Assembly: GCA_014898415.1 (NCBI GenBank)
Contig: RCTD01000027.1
Location: 496,001 to 560,000, forward strand
Direction of reading: 5' to 3'
Length of the DNA stretch: 64,000 bases
Origin: Stromatinia cepivora
Taxonomy: Eukaryota; Ascomycota; Leotiomycetes; Helotiales; Sclerotiniaceae
Of the stretch, positions 12,527 to 27,296 are shown in pieces. Both the position numbers and the translations under genes were made by a program. The notes under the pieces were generated by a model, which worked only from the letters and a program-made list of their open reading frames with translations, did not search any database and had not been told where the DNA came from. Position 1 is the stretch's first letter. Every line of letters begins with the position of its first letter.

Positions 12527-13215
12527 GAGGTCACGTATTTGAAGATGATAAATCTTATAGTTGAGAAGTAGTGGCTCAGAGATTATAATGGAATAAACAA
12601 ATATCAAGTTATAATAGTAAAAATTGAATGATATAATGATATTATATATAATATTAGAGTATAGATTCTTAATCTTTGATTTTGAAGATATAATTTTTCT
12701 ATATACCTTTTCCAAATTCTTTTATATATTAATACTTTATTCTTATTTATCAATTTAAATAAAGATTCATTATTTCAATTATCTTGATTAATATTATAAA
12801 GATTCTTTATTTTGAATAATCCTGATATTCGATTAATTTAGGTTTCTTTATTCGAATACTTATTAATTCAATGGTTTTGTATATATTAGTGAATTTGTAG
12901 AGTTCGAATTTATATTTGTATATTGATCGATTAGATTGATTAGGTTAATTTGATCAATTTGGTCAATTTGGTTGATTTAATTAATCAAATCGATCTAATT
13001 AATTAAAATGATCTAATTAATCTTATTTATTGTATTGATTTTATTATTCAGAATAAATATGATATATATATATAAATCGATTAAATCTATTTGGTCAATT
13101 TGATTCATTTGCTTAATTAGATTGAATTGACTAAATTGATCAAGTTGATCAATTTGATCTAATCAGTTTCATTGATTATAATGATTATATTATTCTTATT
13201 ATTCGGAATGGGTAT
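12527..13215. repeat. Insertion or replacement within copy A carrying TTGGTCAAT-type repeats
   Basis: Copies B and D are continuous at this point and lack the sequence. Its right part (about 12925-13165) is an irregular array of TTGATCAATT/TTGGTCAATT words in both orientations. The same words recur at 56093-56400, just ahead of the 3' LTR of Gypsy-2. It may be a decayed 3' end of a Gypsy-2 relative, but no LTR is seen. Confidence 0.5.
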
Positions 13216-13944
13216 ATTTTATATAAAAAATAAAGATTTTTTTTAATAAATAAAAGAAATATAATTTGATATAATTATTTTATAATATAAAGGAAATTGT
13301 ATTGGTTTTGAATATGTAAATCAAAAAATTTATAAAATTGATAAAGATATATATAAATTTATAATATTATTTTATTAATATATTTGATATAATTTTTTTA
13401 ATATTTTAATAATTATATTAAAAATCTATAAATAAATTAATAGATAAAAATGAATTAAAGGATATTATTAATAAAAAAAAATAAGAAGAAAATCTTTAAG
13501 GTTTTTTCGATTTGATTTAAATCATTAAAATCTATTTATGTTTTGTTAATAAAATTAATAAATCGAAAAATAATTAAAAATAAAATCAAAAGTATTTAAA
13601 ATATTAATAATATATTAATAAAGAAATCACAGATTTTTGTGTTTTAAATAATTAAAACGAAATCTATTGAAAAATTTTTAAATTGATTTCTATTAAAAGA
13701 AAAATATCAAAATCATTTGAACTTTTTGATAATGATAATAAAGATTTGAAGTAATTTGATACAAAGTTATCGAATTTTAAAAGATTTAGAAAAAAATCTT
13801 TATAATTTATAAACCTTTTTCATTTCTAATAATTTCTGGTATATTAATTTCAATTCTCAAAGCAAATATAATATTATGAATTAAATATTAAGAAATATTT
13901 GTAATTCTAATCAAGATTGAAGATTTTGATTTTTGAAGGGATTT

Positions 13945-14205
13945 TAATGATAGTAAAATGAATATTGTTTTAAATAAATATAATTAATTAATGAAAAAGC
14001 TTTTGAATTGATATAATAAATATAATGGATTAGATTTTGTTAATCGATAATTAAATATCATTAAATCTTTCAGATTTCGATTATAAAATATAAATAAGTT
14101 TTTTTTTATATTTATTTCTAAAATAATTATAAAAATTATCTATTAGGATTTTATTATCAAAAAATATTTTCAAAAAATATTTTATCAATTGATGAAATTG
14201 AATAC
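13945..14205 (+). pseudogene. Degenerate frame of the long-TIR element, copy A
   Basis: The frame with the ATG at 13958 reads NSKMNIVLNKYN, then LDFVNR, then NIINKFFF-type text. Stops fall where copies B, C or D have Gln codons. The equivalent frame is legible in all four direct copies, which argues for an ancestral protein on this strand. I do not recognise a domain. Confidence 0.5.
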
Positions 14206-15055
14206 TATAAATAAAAATAAATTATTAAAGGAAAAGATACAAGAATAAAGAAAATATAAATATTAAATAATAAAATGAAGGTAATGTATTTTTAATAATA
14301 TATAAGAATAATTAAATTGAAATAACGGTTTTTTTTAATATAAATATTATGAAATATAAATATAAATTTTCTTTATCTTTATAATATACTTCAATTGAAT
14401 TAATTTTTTGTTCTTTGTTATTATTATATTGATAATGAATATATTTTCCTTTTTATAATTTTCCAATTGTTTTTTGATATATATTAAATTTTATGAAACT
14501 TTTTATATATCTTTTATTGATTAATATTTTTTTTATTATATTAAATATTATATTCTTTATCCTTTCTTTTTATAAATTAGTATTTTTTGATTCCACACTC
14601 TACACACACCCCAACCTCTTTGGAAAGTAAAGAATCGATAATATTTTTGTATTTGAATTATAATTTGAATAATAAGATATTAAAGATATTATATATTTTA
14701 TATAATAATAGAAATACTAATTTATATATTTATTTGTTATTTATAATATTGATAATAATAAAAAGATTTATAAAACAATCAAAGAATTTCTTTTTGAATT
14801 ATAATTATTTAATATTCTTAATATTGAATATAATTATATTATTGATATAGAATTACTAAAATAAATCTTTTTTATTATTCTTTGATCTTTTCTTTATTGA
14901 TTTGTTCCGAATTTTCATTAGTTTTGTTTTTTTTCGGATTTAATGATTCTATATACTCTTATATAATAGATATCTTCTTTTCAATATTAATATTTTTATT
15001 AATATAATTAAATTTAAACAAATATCTATATATTATTTTAAAAAATACTGTATCG

Positions 15056-15230
15056 ATTATATTATATTATATTATATTATATTATATTATATTATATTAT
15101 ATTATATTATATTATATTATATTATATTATATTATATTATATTATATTATATTATATTATATTATATTATATTATATTATATTATATTATATTATATTAT
15201 ATTATATTATATTATATTATATTATATTAT
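15056..15230. repeat. (ATTAT)35 pentanucleotide tract in copy A
   Basis: Thirty-five perfect ATTAT units. The same place holds about 6 units in copy B (19153), 3 in C (26121), 4 in D (36500) and 28 in inverted copy E (32991), so this is an internal microsatellite of the element that expanded in two copies. Confidence 0.97.
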
Positions 15231-15943
15231 AAATAAACTTTATTAAAGATAATGACGATATCCAATTATTTTATTTTTAATTAATATAATAAATAATATA
15301 ATAAATCAAATTCTGATTTTATTATTCTATTTAATTATCGATTTATAAATGAAATATTTTTCATAATTTATAATATATTTTTAAATAAAAAATTAACTTC
15401 CTTAAAATTTATTTACGAATTGTAATTCTCAATTCAATATTATTCCTTTTGGTATATCGAAATCCTTGAAAATATATCAAAACAGAATCTTTATTAATTC
15501 GAATCAAATTATTATTTTATTAATTATAATATATTAAATAAATTTTATAAATCTATTAATAATAATGAAAATGATATTATATATATATATTTATTTATTT
15601 TTGAAAGAAATAAATTTATAATAAAATTTATTATTATTTCTATTTAAAAAATAAAAAATAATAATAGAATTTATAATTTATTTAAAAACTAAAAAAGAAT
15701 AATAGAATTTATAATTTATTATAAAACTATAAAGCTAATAATATTTCATAATTATTTATTAATAAATAGTATATTTTATATATACTTTTTTATATCTTTT
15801 ATTATACTAAATCATAAATATTTGTTTTTCAGAATCTTTTATATTTTTTAAATATCTTAATAATCTTTTATAAAATTATTATAATGAATTTTCAAGATTT
15901 CAATTCTTATAATTCCATTTGATAATATAAAGATATATTTATT

Positions 15944-16223
15944 ATTAATATATTATGGTCATCAATCTAGATTTAAAATTAAAAAAATACAATTCGTAAA
16001 CAGAATCTAAGTATAAAAATAATAGTATATATATTATTTTGTTAATTTTAAGATTTAAAGAAACTTTTTTTGTATAATATATTAATATCAAAAATTATTA
16101 TTTTGATATTATTTGTTAATTGATTTTAAAAAGAAAGTGATTTTTTGTATAAAAAAGAATAATAAAAAGTTTTATAACCAAATTGAAACTAATTCATTCT
16201 TTGATATTCATAATTCTTATAAA
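15944..16223 (-). repeat. Solo terminal segment (R1) of the long-TIR family inserted in copy A
   Basis: About 280 bp, the reverse complement of the outer part of the element end (compare 12036-12290). It lies between sequences that are adjacent in copies B, C and D (TATTTATTAT before, AATAAACAAATTATC after). The outer end therefore can exist alone, like a solo LTR or a MITE. RIP-like decay hides any target duplication. Confidence 0.65.
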
Positions 16224-16416
16224 ATAAACAAATTATCAATATCGATTTTCCAAAATATAGTATTTCTAATAGAATTATATTATTACTTTAGATACTCTTT
16301 ATTCTTTATAAAATTGTTATTTCTTTGGAATTATAATAAAACATTTTTCATCAATGCCGATCTTGATTTGAATATTATTTTATTATTAATTAATATATTA
16401 AATATTCGATATAATA

Positions 16417-19400
16417 TATAAAAACCACAAATAACAAAAAATCAATTAATCTCAATTTGACTATAAAACTTTTCGTTGTTTCTTCTATAAAAGAAATTAT
16501 CCTTTTTTTAAAATCAATTAATAAACAATATAAGAATAATAATCTTTGATATCAATCAATATACTATACAAAGGGAATTTCTTTAAATCCTGACATTAAT
16601 AAAATAATATATTTTTATTTCTATATTTAAACCCTATTTACAAATCATATTTATCCAACCCCAAACCTAAACTAATAATCATAATAGAACTTCTTTTTCT
16701 AAATTTCACTCTCAAAAAACTTTGTTAATCATTATTCTATATATAAAACTATATACCCTTAATATATAATTATTTTTATATAACAAATAAAGAAATAAAC
16801 AATAACAAAAAACAATATATAACTTATTTCAAAAAATTATATAAACCCTTTAAAATTCTATGTTAAACTTTTTATAATTTCTTATTATAAATATAATATT
16901 ATATCTCACAATTATTTTCATTTCCTTTGATATATTTCAATTATTTTTCGAATTAGTAGTATATTTAGTTTATATACTTTTGTAACTTATATACCCTGTA
17001 TATTTTTGTTATATTAAATATATAACTTATTATAATAATATAAAATCTTTATTTGAAAACAAAATAATAAACAAAGAATTTTTTTTTCCAAAAGAATCAG
17101 ATTTTATATATATCAAATATATTCGAAAAAAGAAACTTTATATAATATTATTAAAAGAAATTAATTTTATTATAAATAATAAATAATCGAAATTGATTTA
17201 TTTAAAGCAATTATATTTTTAAAGAAATTGAAAAATTGATAAACTAAATTTATATAAAAAATAAAAGCTTTTTTTTTATAAAGAAAAGAAATATAATTTG
17301 ATATAGTTATTTTATAATATAAAGAAAACTATATTAATTTTAAATATATAAATCAAAAATTGATAAAATTGATAAAAATATATATAGATTTATAATATTA
17401 TTTTATTAATATATTTGATACAATTTATTGTTTTTTATTAATATTTTGATAATTATATTAAAAATCTATGAATGAATTAATAAAGAAAGATAAATTAAGG
17501 GATATTATTAATAAAAGAAATGAAAGGGAAATTCTTAAAAAATTTTCAATTTAATTTAAATCATCAAAATCTATTTATATTTTATTAATGAAATCAATAA
17601 ATCGAAAATCAATTAAAAATAAAACCAAAAATATTTAAAATATTAAGAACATATTAATAAAAAAATCATAGATTTCTATATATTAAATAATCAAAATGAA
17701 ATTTACTAAAAAAAACTTTCAAATCGATTTCTTTCAAAAAAATAAATATTAAAACTATTTAAACTTTTTGATAATAATAATAAGGATTTAGAATAATCTG
17801 ATATAAAATTATCGAATTCTAAAAGATTTAAAAATGAAAAAATCTTTATAATCTTTATATCTTTTTCATTTTCAATAATTTCTGATATATCGATTTCAAT
17901 TTCAAAGACAAATATAGTATTAGTATTATTAATTAAATATCAAGAAATATTTATAATTCTAATAAAACCAACAGTATTTATAATGAAAAAGATAATAATC
18001 AAGATTAAAGATCTTGATTGTTTAAAGGATTTCAAGAATAATAAAATAAATATTATTTTAAATAAATATAATTAATCAATAGAAAAGTTTTTAAATTAAT
18101 GTCATAAATATAATAGAGTGGATTTTGTTAATCAATGATTAAGCATTATCAAATTTCTTGGATTTCGATTATGAAATATAAATAAGTTTTTCTTTATATT
18201 TATTTTTATAATAATTTTAAGAATTATTTATTAGGATTTTATTATTAAAGAATATATTCGATAAATATTTTATTAATCGATAGAATTAAATATTCATAAG
18301 AATTTGAATAATATAGATGAAAATGGATTATTGAAGAAAAAAATATAAGAATAAAAAAGATATAAATATTAAATGATGAAATAAGAATAAGATATTTTTA
18401 ATAATATATAGAAATAAATAGATTGAACTGAAGATTTTTTAATATAAATATTATAAAATATGAATATAAATCTTCTTTATTTTTGTAATATATTTTAATT
18501 GAGTTTTTTTTTTGGTTTTTTGTTATTATTATATTAATAATATATTTTTCTTTTTGTAATTTTCTAAATACTTTTTAATATTTATTAAATTTCATAAAAC
18601 TTTCTATATATTTTTTATCGATTAATAATCCTTTTATTATATTAGATATTATATTCTTTATTTCTTTTTTAAATTAATATTTTTTCGATTTTATATTCTA
18701 TATATACTTCAATTTTTTTGAAAGATAAAAAATTGATAATATTTTTGTATATGAATTATAATTCGAATAATAAGATATAAAAGATATTATATATTTTATA
18801 TAATAATAAGAATATTAATTTATATATTTGTTTATTATTTATAGTATAATAATGATAAAAAGATCTATAAAATAATCAAAGAATTTCTTTTTGAATTATA
18901 ATTATTTGATATTTCTAATATTAAATATAATTATATTATTGATAGAAAATCGCTAAAATAAATCTTTCTTATTATTCTCTGATTTTTTCTTTATCGATTT
19001 ATTCCAAATTTCTAATAATTTTATTTTTTGCAAATTTAACAATTCTATATATTTTTATATAATAAATATTTTTCTTTCAATATCAGTATTTTTATTAATA
19101 TAATCAAATATAAATAGATATTTATATATTATTTTGAAAAATATTTTATTAGTTATATTATATTATATTATATTATATTATAAATAAATTTTATTAAAAA
19201 TGATGATAATATTTAATTATTCTATTTTTAATCAATATAATAAATAATATAATAAATCGAATTCTGGTTTTATTATTTTATTTAATTATTCATTTATAAT
19301 ATATCCTTAAATAGAAAAACAAATTTCTTTAAAATTTGTTTACAAATTGTAATTCTTGATTTGATATTATTATTTTTGATATATTGAAATCTTTGAAAAT

Positions 19401-22205
19401 ATATTGAAATAAAATCTTTGTTAATTTAAACAAAATTATTATTTTATTAATTGAAATATATTAAATAAATTTTATAAATTCATTAATAATAATAAGAATC
19501 GTATTATATATATATTTATTTATTTTCAAAAGAAATAAATCTATAATAAAATCCATTTTTATTTCTTTTTAAAAATTAAAAAAGAATAATAGAATTTATA
19601 ATTCGTTATAAAATTCATAATATTTTATAATTGTTTATTAATAAAAATATATATTAAATAATATATATTCATATATATTTTTTCATATTTTTCATTATAT
19701 TAAATTAAAAGTATTTGTTTTCCAAAATCTTCTATATTTTCTTAATATTTCAATTCTTATAATTTTATTTAGTAATACAAAATATACCTATTATAAATAA
19801 ACAAATCAATATCAATTTTCCAAAATACAATATCTTCAACAAGATTATATCTTTATTTTAAATACTCTTTATTCTTTATAAAATCATTACTTTCTTAAAA
19901 TTATAATAAAGTATTTTTTATTGATTTCGATATTAGTTTGAATATTTTATTATTATTAATTAATATATTAATTATTCAATATAATATCGACTATTTATAA
20001 TCAATTTTTGTTAATAATTCAATAGAATTATTTAAAAACAAATTACACTCTTTTTTTTGAAAAATATTAATAATATTTTATAAAAATTCTACCCCCCCAA
20101 CAAAGAAATAGAAGATTATTATTATTATATTTGTTAATTTATTTTATAATATAAATAATATCTTATTAATACTCATTATATTCTTAATATAATCAAATTA
20201 TTTTGATAAATCATTAATAGAATTTAATCTTCTTGATTAATATATAATAATGAAATTATAAATCATTAAGATTTTCATTGAATATTTTAATAATTATTAA
20301 ATATTTGTATTGAATAAAGATTACATATAGAATTAATAGTTTTTGATGACACATAAAATATCTTTTTTTGATAAAAATAAATTTTCCTAAATAAAAAATA
20401 ATAAAGTATTAATATATTATTACAAAACCATTATCATTCCCCAGAAATAATTATAAAAATATATAATCTAGACCAAATTCAAAAATATCTATTTTTAAGA
20501 GTATACAAAAAAGCAAATCAAAATATTGAAATAATAATATTATAATAAAGATCTTTTTTAAAATATTAAAAAAAAATTAAGTTTTATTTATTCATTTGAA
20601 TTCTAATAAAAAAATTTTCTTAATATTTTATAATAGATTAATTAATTTATAAATCATTTATATATATATAATAATAAATAAATAATAAAAATTTAAAAAA
20701 TCCAAAAAAATTTGGATTTTATAAATAGATATCGATAACAATTATTTGATAATAATTTTAATTTTATTAGATTTTATAATGATATCTTCATTGAAAATAA
20801 CAAAATATAGAAATTCTATTTTCTATATATAAAATATATATTTTTTAAATTTTATATAGAATTTATATTTTAAAAATCTAATAAATATTTTGTAGATATT
20901 AGTAATATAAAACTTTCTATTTTTGAAATAAATAAAGATATTATTGAAATATATAATATAAATATTATCAATTAATATATTGAATATCTAATTGATATAT
21001 ATTGGAAATATTATAGAAGTTTTTATTAATTCAAATTAATTATAATATATATAAAATATCATTTTTTATTTGTTGTTTTTGTATATATATATTCGATAAT
21101 GAATATCCTTAAAATCGAATTTTATAAAAAATATATTTCGTTCGAAATGATCTAAAGATTCATTAATTAAAGATAATAATATCTAATCTTTCTTTAGAAT
21201 ATAATTGAAATTCTAATAATCAATAATTAATTTTTTTTTAAATAAATAGAATTGATGAAATAATGAATCCAATTCTTTTTTTGATATTTGTTGAAATATT
21301 TTTGAAAAATAAATATTTTTTTTCGAAAAAGTATAAATAGATCCTTAAAAAAGTATAATATCAGATTTTAAATTGATATAATATTTTATCGAATAATAAT
21401 CAAAAAATAAATCATTTTCGTTTTCAAAAATATTATTAAAATTATTAAAATAAGAATTCTTTAAATTTTCAATAAAATTTGAATAGAATATTGATCTTTT
21501 AATAATAAAATATATATTATGATTTTAATCTTTATATTTTAATATAATTGTTTGATAATGATAATTTCTAAATCCTTTAATATAAATCGAAAACAAAATA
21601 ATTTCAATTTTTAATTAATATTTAGATTTATATTTTACAATTAAAGAAAACTAAGAATTATATTAATATCAAATAAATTAAAAATAATAATAATAAACTA
21701 ATATATATATATTCCTTTTATATTTTAATTATCAATTATTTTTATTACAAAATAATAATTATTATATAATAATATAATACGATTATTAATCAATATTAAA
21801 AAAATATTTTTTCCTAATTCAAGATTCTAATTTTATTCGATATATCTGATTTATTAAATAATATTAATTTGAACTTTTGAATGAATAAAATATCAAAGCT
21901 TTATTATTGTATTATGAATTCTAAAATTTGCTTCGATAATTAATATTATATACCTCTTTTTTTGAGAATTCAAAATTATAAAAAAAATTAAAATTATTAT
22001 TATTAGATTTAATTGTTTTCTAAATTATTTAATTTCAAAAGATATATGAAATAATAATTAATTATATAAATTATAAAATGATTTATATAAATATAAAGAT
22101 TAATATATAAAATAAAATGATATTTCAAATATTAATAACGAAAACAAATAAATTCTTTTTTAAAATATTTATTCAAAATATTTTTATTTATCTTTTCTTT
22201 TCTAA
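16417..22205 (+). mobile_element. Long-TIR element, copy B (right end truncated)
   Basis: It begins with a decayed version of the shared terminus (ACCACAAATAACAAAAAATC) and runs parallel to copies C and D until repeat X takes over near 22205. It contains the shared degenerate frame (18003-18370), a short (TTATA)n tract and, near 21045, the unoccupied version of the site where copy D carries a MITE. It inserted into copy A. Confidence 0.68.
18003..18370 (+). pseudogene. Degenerate frame of the long-TIR element, copy B
   Basis: Reads NNKINIILNKYN, then VDFVNQ, then IIKEYIR, then NIDENGLLKKKI, then KRYKY, with TAA/TAG/TGA at positions that are Gln, Arg or Trp in other copies. It is colinear with 35261-35760 in copy D. 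The function is unknown. Confidence 0.55.
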
Positions 22206-23400
22206 AAAATTTGAAATTCTTTTGAAATATTCATTTTAGGACTTTAATATTATTAAAAAAATAATAAATAAATTTTTCAAAATCAATAATAATGAATTCG
22301 TATATTAATATAAATAATAATATAATTTTATAATAATGAATTCAATTATTTAATTTGATATATGTCTAAGAACAAAAATTAATAGAAAAATCAATTATTA
22401 TTTATAAATTTTAAAAAAATAATGAATTGTTTAATAAAAAAAAATTTAATAATTGAAATTTTTTAAATCTAATTAAAAAATCTTAATTTATATTAAAAAA
22501 ACAAATTGAAAAAGAAAAAGAATTTACAAAACAAAAATCATTTTAAAATTAATTCATAATATTATTTAATTTTATTAAAATAATTCAATTATTAAAATCT
22601 TTTATTGAATTTTCTAAAATATAAAATCCGATTTCAATTGTTAATATAAAACATAAATTGATTGAAAAAAAAATAAATCATTTTTCAATAAAAAAACTAT
22701 TTATAAGACTTAAAAAAAATATTTCTTTAATATTAAACAAAAATTTAAAATATTAAAAATCTTTATGTATTATTCAAATTATATTTTAAAATTATCAAAA
22801 AGTTAGTTCTATTATAAAATATTTTATTAAATATTCCAAAAAAAATAGAAATGAAAAAACAATTAAAATATTTTTCGAAAATTTTCAATTTTTTCCAAAT
22901 TTAATAGAACAATAATAAATATTGACTTAAATAAATAAAAATTCAAAATATAATATTTTTTTTAAATCAATCTTAAAAATTATTCATTATTTTAATTTAT
23001 TCATGTTTTAATTAATCTTTTTTAATTTCATTATCTTTTTTTTTTTTTAATTATTCTAAAATCAAATAAATTATGTATTTTTAAAAAAAGAAAAATATAA
23101 AAAAATTGAAAGATTAAAATTTAATATATAATTAATTTATACACATATAATTATAAAATTCTTTATAATTCAATATAAAAGAAATATTTTTTTTTTCAAA
23201 AATTTTAATTAATTTTCTATTAATCTTTATTATATATTCTTTATATATAATTCAAATTATTGTTAAAATCTCTTAATTTTATTATTTAAAACTTTTATAA
23301 TATAATTTAATCAATTTCAATTTTAATTTTCTTTTATAATATATTATCAAAATATATATATTTCGATTTATTTCTTTTATAATATTTGAAATAATAATTT
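22205..23400 (+). repeat. Repeat X, copy 2
   Basis: A more heavily AT-shifted copy of 10215-11520. It interrupts copy B of the long-TIR element immediately after the GATTTGAAAT word that continues differently in copies C and D. Confidence 0.6.
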
Positions 23401-24195
23401 ATTTAATATAATCATGTTGAAATAAATCTGAATCATTTTTTTAAACAATAAATTATTATAATAATAAAAATATTTTTTATGAATTTTATTATTTCTATAT
23501 TATCTTTATAATATTATTATTATATATTATTATTTTGAAAGTTTTGTCTTAATTTTATTAGAAACTTTAAATCATTTTTAAATATATTAAAAGGTTTTTA
23601 TTAAAAATTTAATGATATATTAATTTAACATTTTTGATTTTTAAACTTTTAAAATATCTTCGTTATTTTTGATTTAAATGATTAAAAAAATATAATCATT
23701 TTTAATAAATTCAATATTTTAAAAATCATTTGTTTTTATTCAATTAAATAAATATTATTTAAATTCAAATATAGATTTTTGAAATGATTTTTTGAATATT
23801 TATATAAATTATTAATCCGAAATATAATATCCAAATTTTCAAATTAATTTTTAGAAGAAATATTATTTAATGAAGTATAAATAAATATATGAAATTTTTA
23901 ATAAATTTTGAAATATATTTGAAAATAAATTCGAAAAATTTTATAAAAAGAATTTCATAATAAATTTAATTTTTTTATAATTATATATAAAGATATTTCA
24001 AATATTCGAATTTCGAATTATTTCAATATTAAATTAATTATTTTTATAATATTTTATGAAATAAATATAAAATATATATCATTATTATCATTTCGATATA
24101 ATTTAATTTTTTTTTTATATTTATCGAATTCGATTTTTCGATTCAATTCGAAAATAATAAAATCAGAATTAAAACAAATTATATAATTTTCTTGA
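23401..24195. other. AT-rich stretch, no gene seen
   Basis: Between repeat X copy 2 and copy C. Only Ile/Phe/Lys-rich chance frames are present (one of 60 codons at 24054-24236 on the minus strand). Confidence 0.5.
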
Positions 24196-24936
24196 ATTAT
24201 AAAAATTATAAATAACAAAAAATCAATTAATTTCAATTGAATAATAAAACCTTTTAGTATTTATTTTATAAAAAAATTATCCCTTTTTTAAATTAACTTA
24301 ATAAATAATATTAAAATAATAATCTTTATTATTAATATATTATAAAAAGAAAGTTTTTTAAATCTGGAAAACAACAAAATAATATATTATTATTTTTATA
24401 TTTGGATTTTGTTGATAAATTATATTTCTTTAATTTCAGACTTAAATTAATGATTATAACAAAATCTCTTTTTTCAATTTCATTTTGAAAAAGTTTATTA
24501 ATTATTATATTATATATAGAATTATAATATTTTCTAAAAGAATTTTTTTTTTTATATAATAAATAAAAAAAATAAATTCTTATAAATTTATAAATTTATA
24601 AAAATAATTTGATTAATATCAAATTATTTTTATTTTTATCCTAAAGACTTTGCAATTCAATAACAAAATTCCGAACCTATAATAATATCACTACAATAAT
24701 AATAAAAATCTTAAATAATATAATAACATTTTATAAAATGAAAAATAAAATATTGAAAAAAAGTTAATTATATAATAGATAAATATTTAAAATATTTATA
24801 TAAATTCATCAAAAATAAATAATGAATTTATGATAATATTTTCTTTTTTTAAAAACAAATTTATTTTTAAATTATTAATAGAATTCTAATAAAATTTATT
24901 GTTTAAATTCAAAATACTTCAAACGATTCTTCTAAT

Positions 24937-25315
24937 AATAATGAAATAAATATTATTTTAAATAAATATAATTAATCAATAAAGTAACTTTTAAATTAAT
25001 ATAATAAATTGAATTTGATCAATCGATAATTAAATATTATTATATCTTTTAAATTTTGATTATAAAATAAAAAGAAATCTTTTTCTATATTCATTTTTAT
25101 AATGATTTCAAGAATTGTTTATTAAAATTTTATTATTGAAAAATATATTTAATAAGTATTTCATTAATTATTAAAATCAAATATTAATAAAAATTCAGAT
25201 AATATAAATAAAAATGGATTATTGAAAAAAGAAATACAAAAACAAAGAAAATATAAATAAAAATGGATTATTGAAAAAAGAAATACAAAAACAAAGAAAA
25301 TATAAATATCAAATA
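24937..25315 (+). pseudogene. Degenerate frame of the long-TIR element, copy C
   Basis: Reads NNNEINIILNKYN, then NINKNSDNINKNGLLKKEI, then RKYK. Stops again fall at Gln positions of the other copies. A 56-bp stretch near 25205-25310 is tandemly duplicated in this copy. Confidence 0.5.
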
Positions 25316-26510
25316 ATAAAATAAAAATAATATATAAAAATAATATATAAAAATAATATATAAAAATAATATTTTAAAATAATATATAAAAATAAAGAAA
25401 TTTAACTAAAGGTTTTTTTTAAATATATATATTATGAAATATAAATATAAATTTCCTTTATTTTTATCATATATTTTGATTGAATTATTTTTTTGTTTTC
25501 ATTATTATTATATTAATAATATATTTTCTTTTTTGTAATTTTCCAAATATCTTTTGATATACATTAAATTTTATGAAATTTTCTATATATCTTTTATTAA
25601 TAAATAATTTTTCTATTATATTAAATATTATATTCTTTATTTTTTCTTTATGAACTAATATTTTTTCTATTTTATATTTTATATATTCTTTAATTTTTTT
25701 AGAAGATAAAAAATCGATAATATTTTTGTATTTGCATTATAATTCGAATAATAAAACATAAAAAAATTATATATTTTATATAATAATAAAAATATTAATT
25801 TATTATTTATAATATTGATAATAATAAAAGAATTTATAATATAATCAAAGAATTTCCTTTTGAATTATAAATATTTAATATTTCTAATATTAAATATAAT
25901 CATATTATGAATATAAAATTACTAAAATAAATGTTTTTTATTATTCTTTGATTTTTTCTTTCTTGATTTCTTCCAAATTTCTATTAATTTTATTATTTTC
26001 AGATTTAATGATTTCATGTATTTTTTTATAATAAATATTTTCCCTTTAATATCGATATCTTTATTAATATAAATAAATATAGATAAATATTAATATATTA
26101 TTGAAAAAGATATTTTATTAATTATATTATATTATAAATAAACTCAATAAAAAATATAATAAATCAGATTTTTATATAATTTTTTTTTATTATCAATTTA
26201 TAAATAAAATATTATCAATAATTTATAATATATTCTTAAATAAAAAAACTGATTTCCTTAAAATTCATTTGCAAATTATAATCCTCGATTTGATATTATT
26301 CCTTTTAATATATCGAAATCCTTGAAAATATATCGAAACAAATTTTTTGGTAATTTAAATGAAATTATTGTTTTATTAATTGGAATATATTAAATAGGTT
26401 TTATAAATTTATTGATAATAACAAAAATAATATTATATATATATTATTTATTTTTGAAAGGAATAAATCTATAATAAAATCTATTATTATTATTTTTTTA
26501 AGTTTAATAA

Positions 26511-27296
26511 TCTATTTTCTGGTTATTTTTAATTCCGATTACTTTTTTATATCAAAAAACGACGAAAATCAATCTTTATAACTTTCTTATTTATGAATAT
26601 TATTTGATAAAATTTTAATTACAGATTTATCTTTTATATAATAATAGATTCTGAAAATTTCAGATTTTTCGCGATTTTATTGATTGAGATTTTGAAAGTT
26701 GAAATTTCGATGTTCAATTTATATACCATTTATGTACAAATTTGAAAATTACTCAAACTTGATATAACTTTTCAATAAAAATTATTAAAAATAAACTATT
26801 ATTTTTTTGGAAATATTTGATTTGTAATTGATCAAATAAATGGATCAAAATTTTGAATTTTGAATTATATAAGAAAACTTTTATTAAAGTTTTTAGATTT
26901 TACAACGATTAAAAATCATGATATTTTAATTAAAAGAATTTCTGTAAATTTTTCTTAATCAATTTGATCCATTTGATAAATTTTATTCAAAAATCCTAAA
27001 AAAATTTATAATTTATTTTTAATTATTTTGATTGAAAAGTTATTTTAAGTTTTAATAATTTTTTAAATTTATATATAAATCCTATACAAATTGAAAATTA
27101 AAAAGTTTAAATTTATAAATTTCAATGAAATCGATTATAAAAAATCTGAAATTTTCAGAATTCATTTACAATTATATAAAGAAGCTAATTCAAATTTTAT
27201 TAAAAAATATTTTTTAATTGTTGAATTATTAATAAATGAAAAGTACGATTTTTAGTGTAAAAGGGTAACCGAAATTAAACATAATCGAAAAGTAGA
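26511..27296. mobile_element. RIP-decayed relative of the fold-back MITE at 50423-51239
   Basis: The interior matches the 50-51 kb MITE in order: TTTCAGATTTTTCGCGATTT, then a TTGAATAACTTTTCA-like motif, then AATTATTAAAAATAAACTAT, then the same motifs inverted. The ends are degraded (GGTTATTTTTAATTCCGATTAC on the left; an inverted relative near 27265-27290). It interrupts copy C; copies B and D are continuous here. The exact ends are uncertain by about 15 bp. Confidence 0.7.

Larger units (their letters stand above)
12036..16416 (+). mobile_element. Long-TIR element, copy A (truncated)
   Basis: It starts with GTAAGAGTCACGAATAACAA, the terminus shared by all copies, and follows the order of copies B to D up to 16416, where copy B begins. 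Two segments are foreign: 12527-13215 replaces about 365 bp found in copy D, and a solo terminal segment sits at 15944-16223. The copy holds the largest (ATTAT)n tract and a degenerate frame near 13945-14205. Some parts (12036-12290, 14591-14632) keep C residues lost in the other copies. No transposase is recognisable. Confidence 0.65.

Noticed and set aside
12398..12715. 105-codon minus-strand frame in copy A
   Set aside because: It spans the boundary of the inserted segment at 12527, so it cannot be an ancestral gene of either part.
15056..15230. CRISPR-like regular repeat array
   Set aside because: It is a pure 5-bp microsatellite without spacers.
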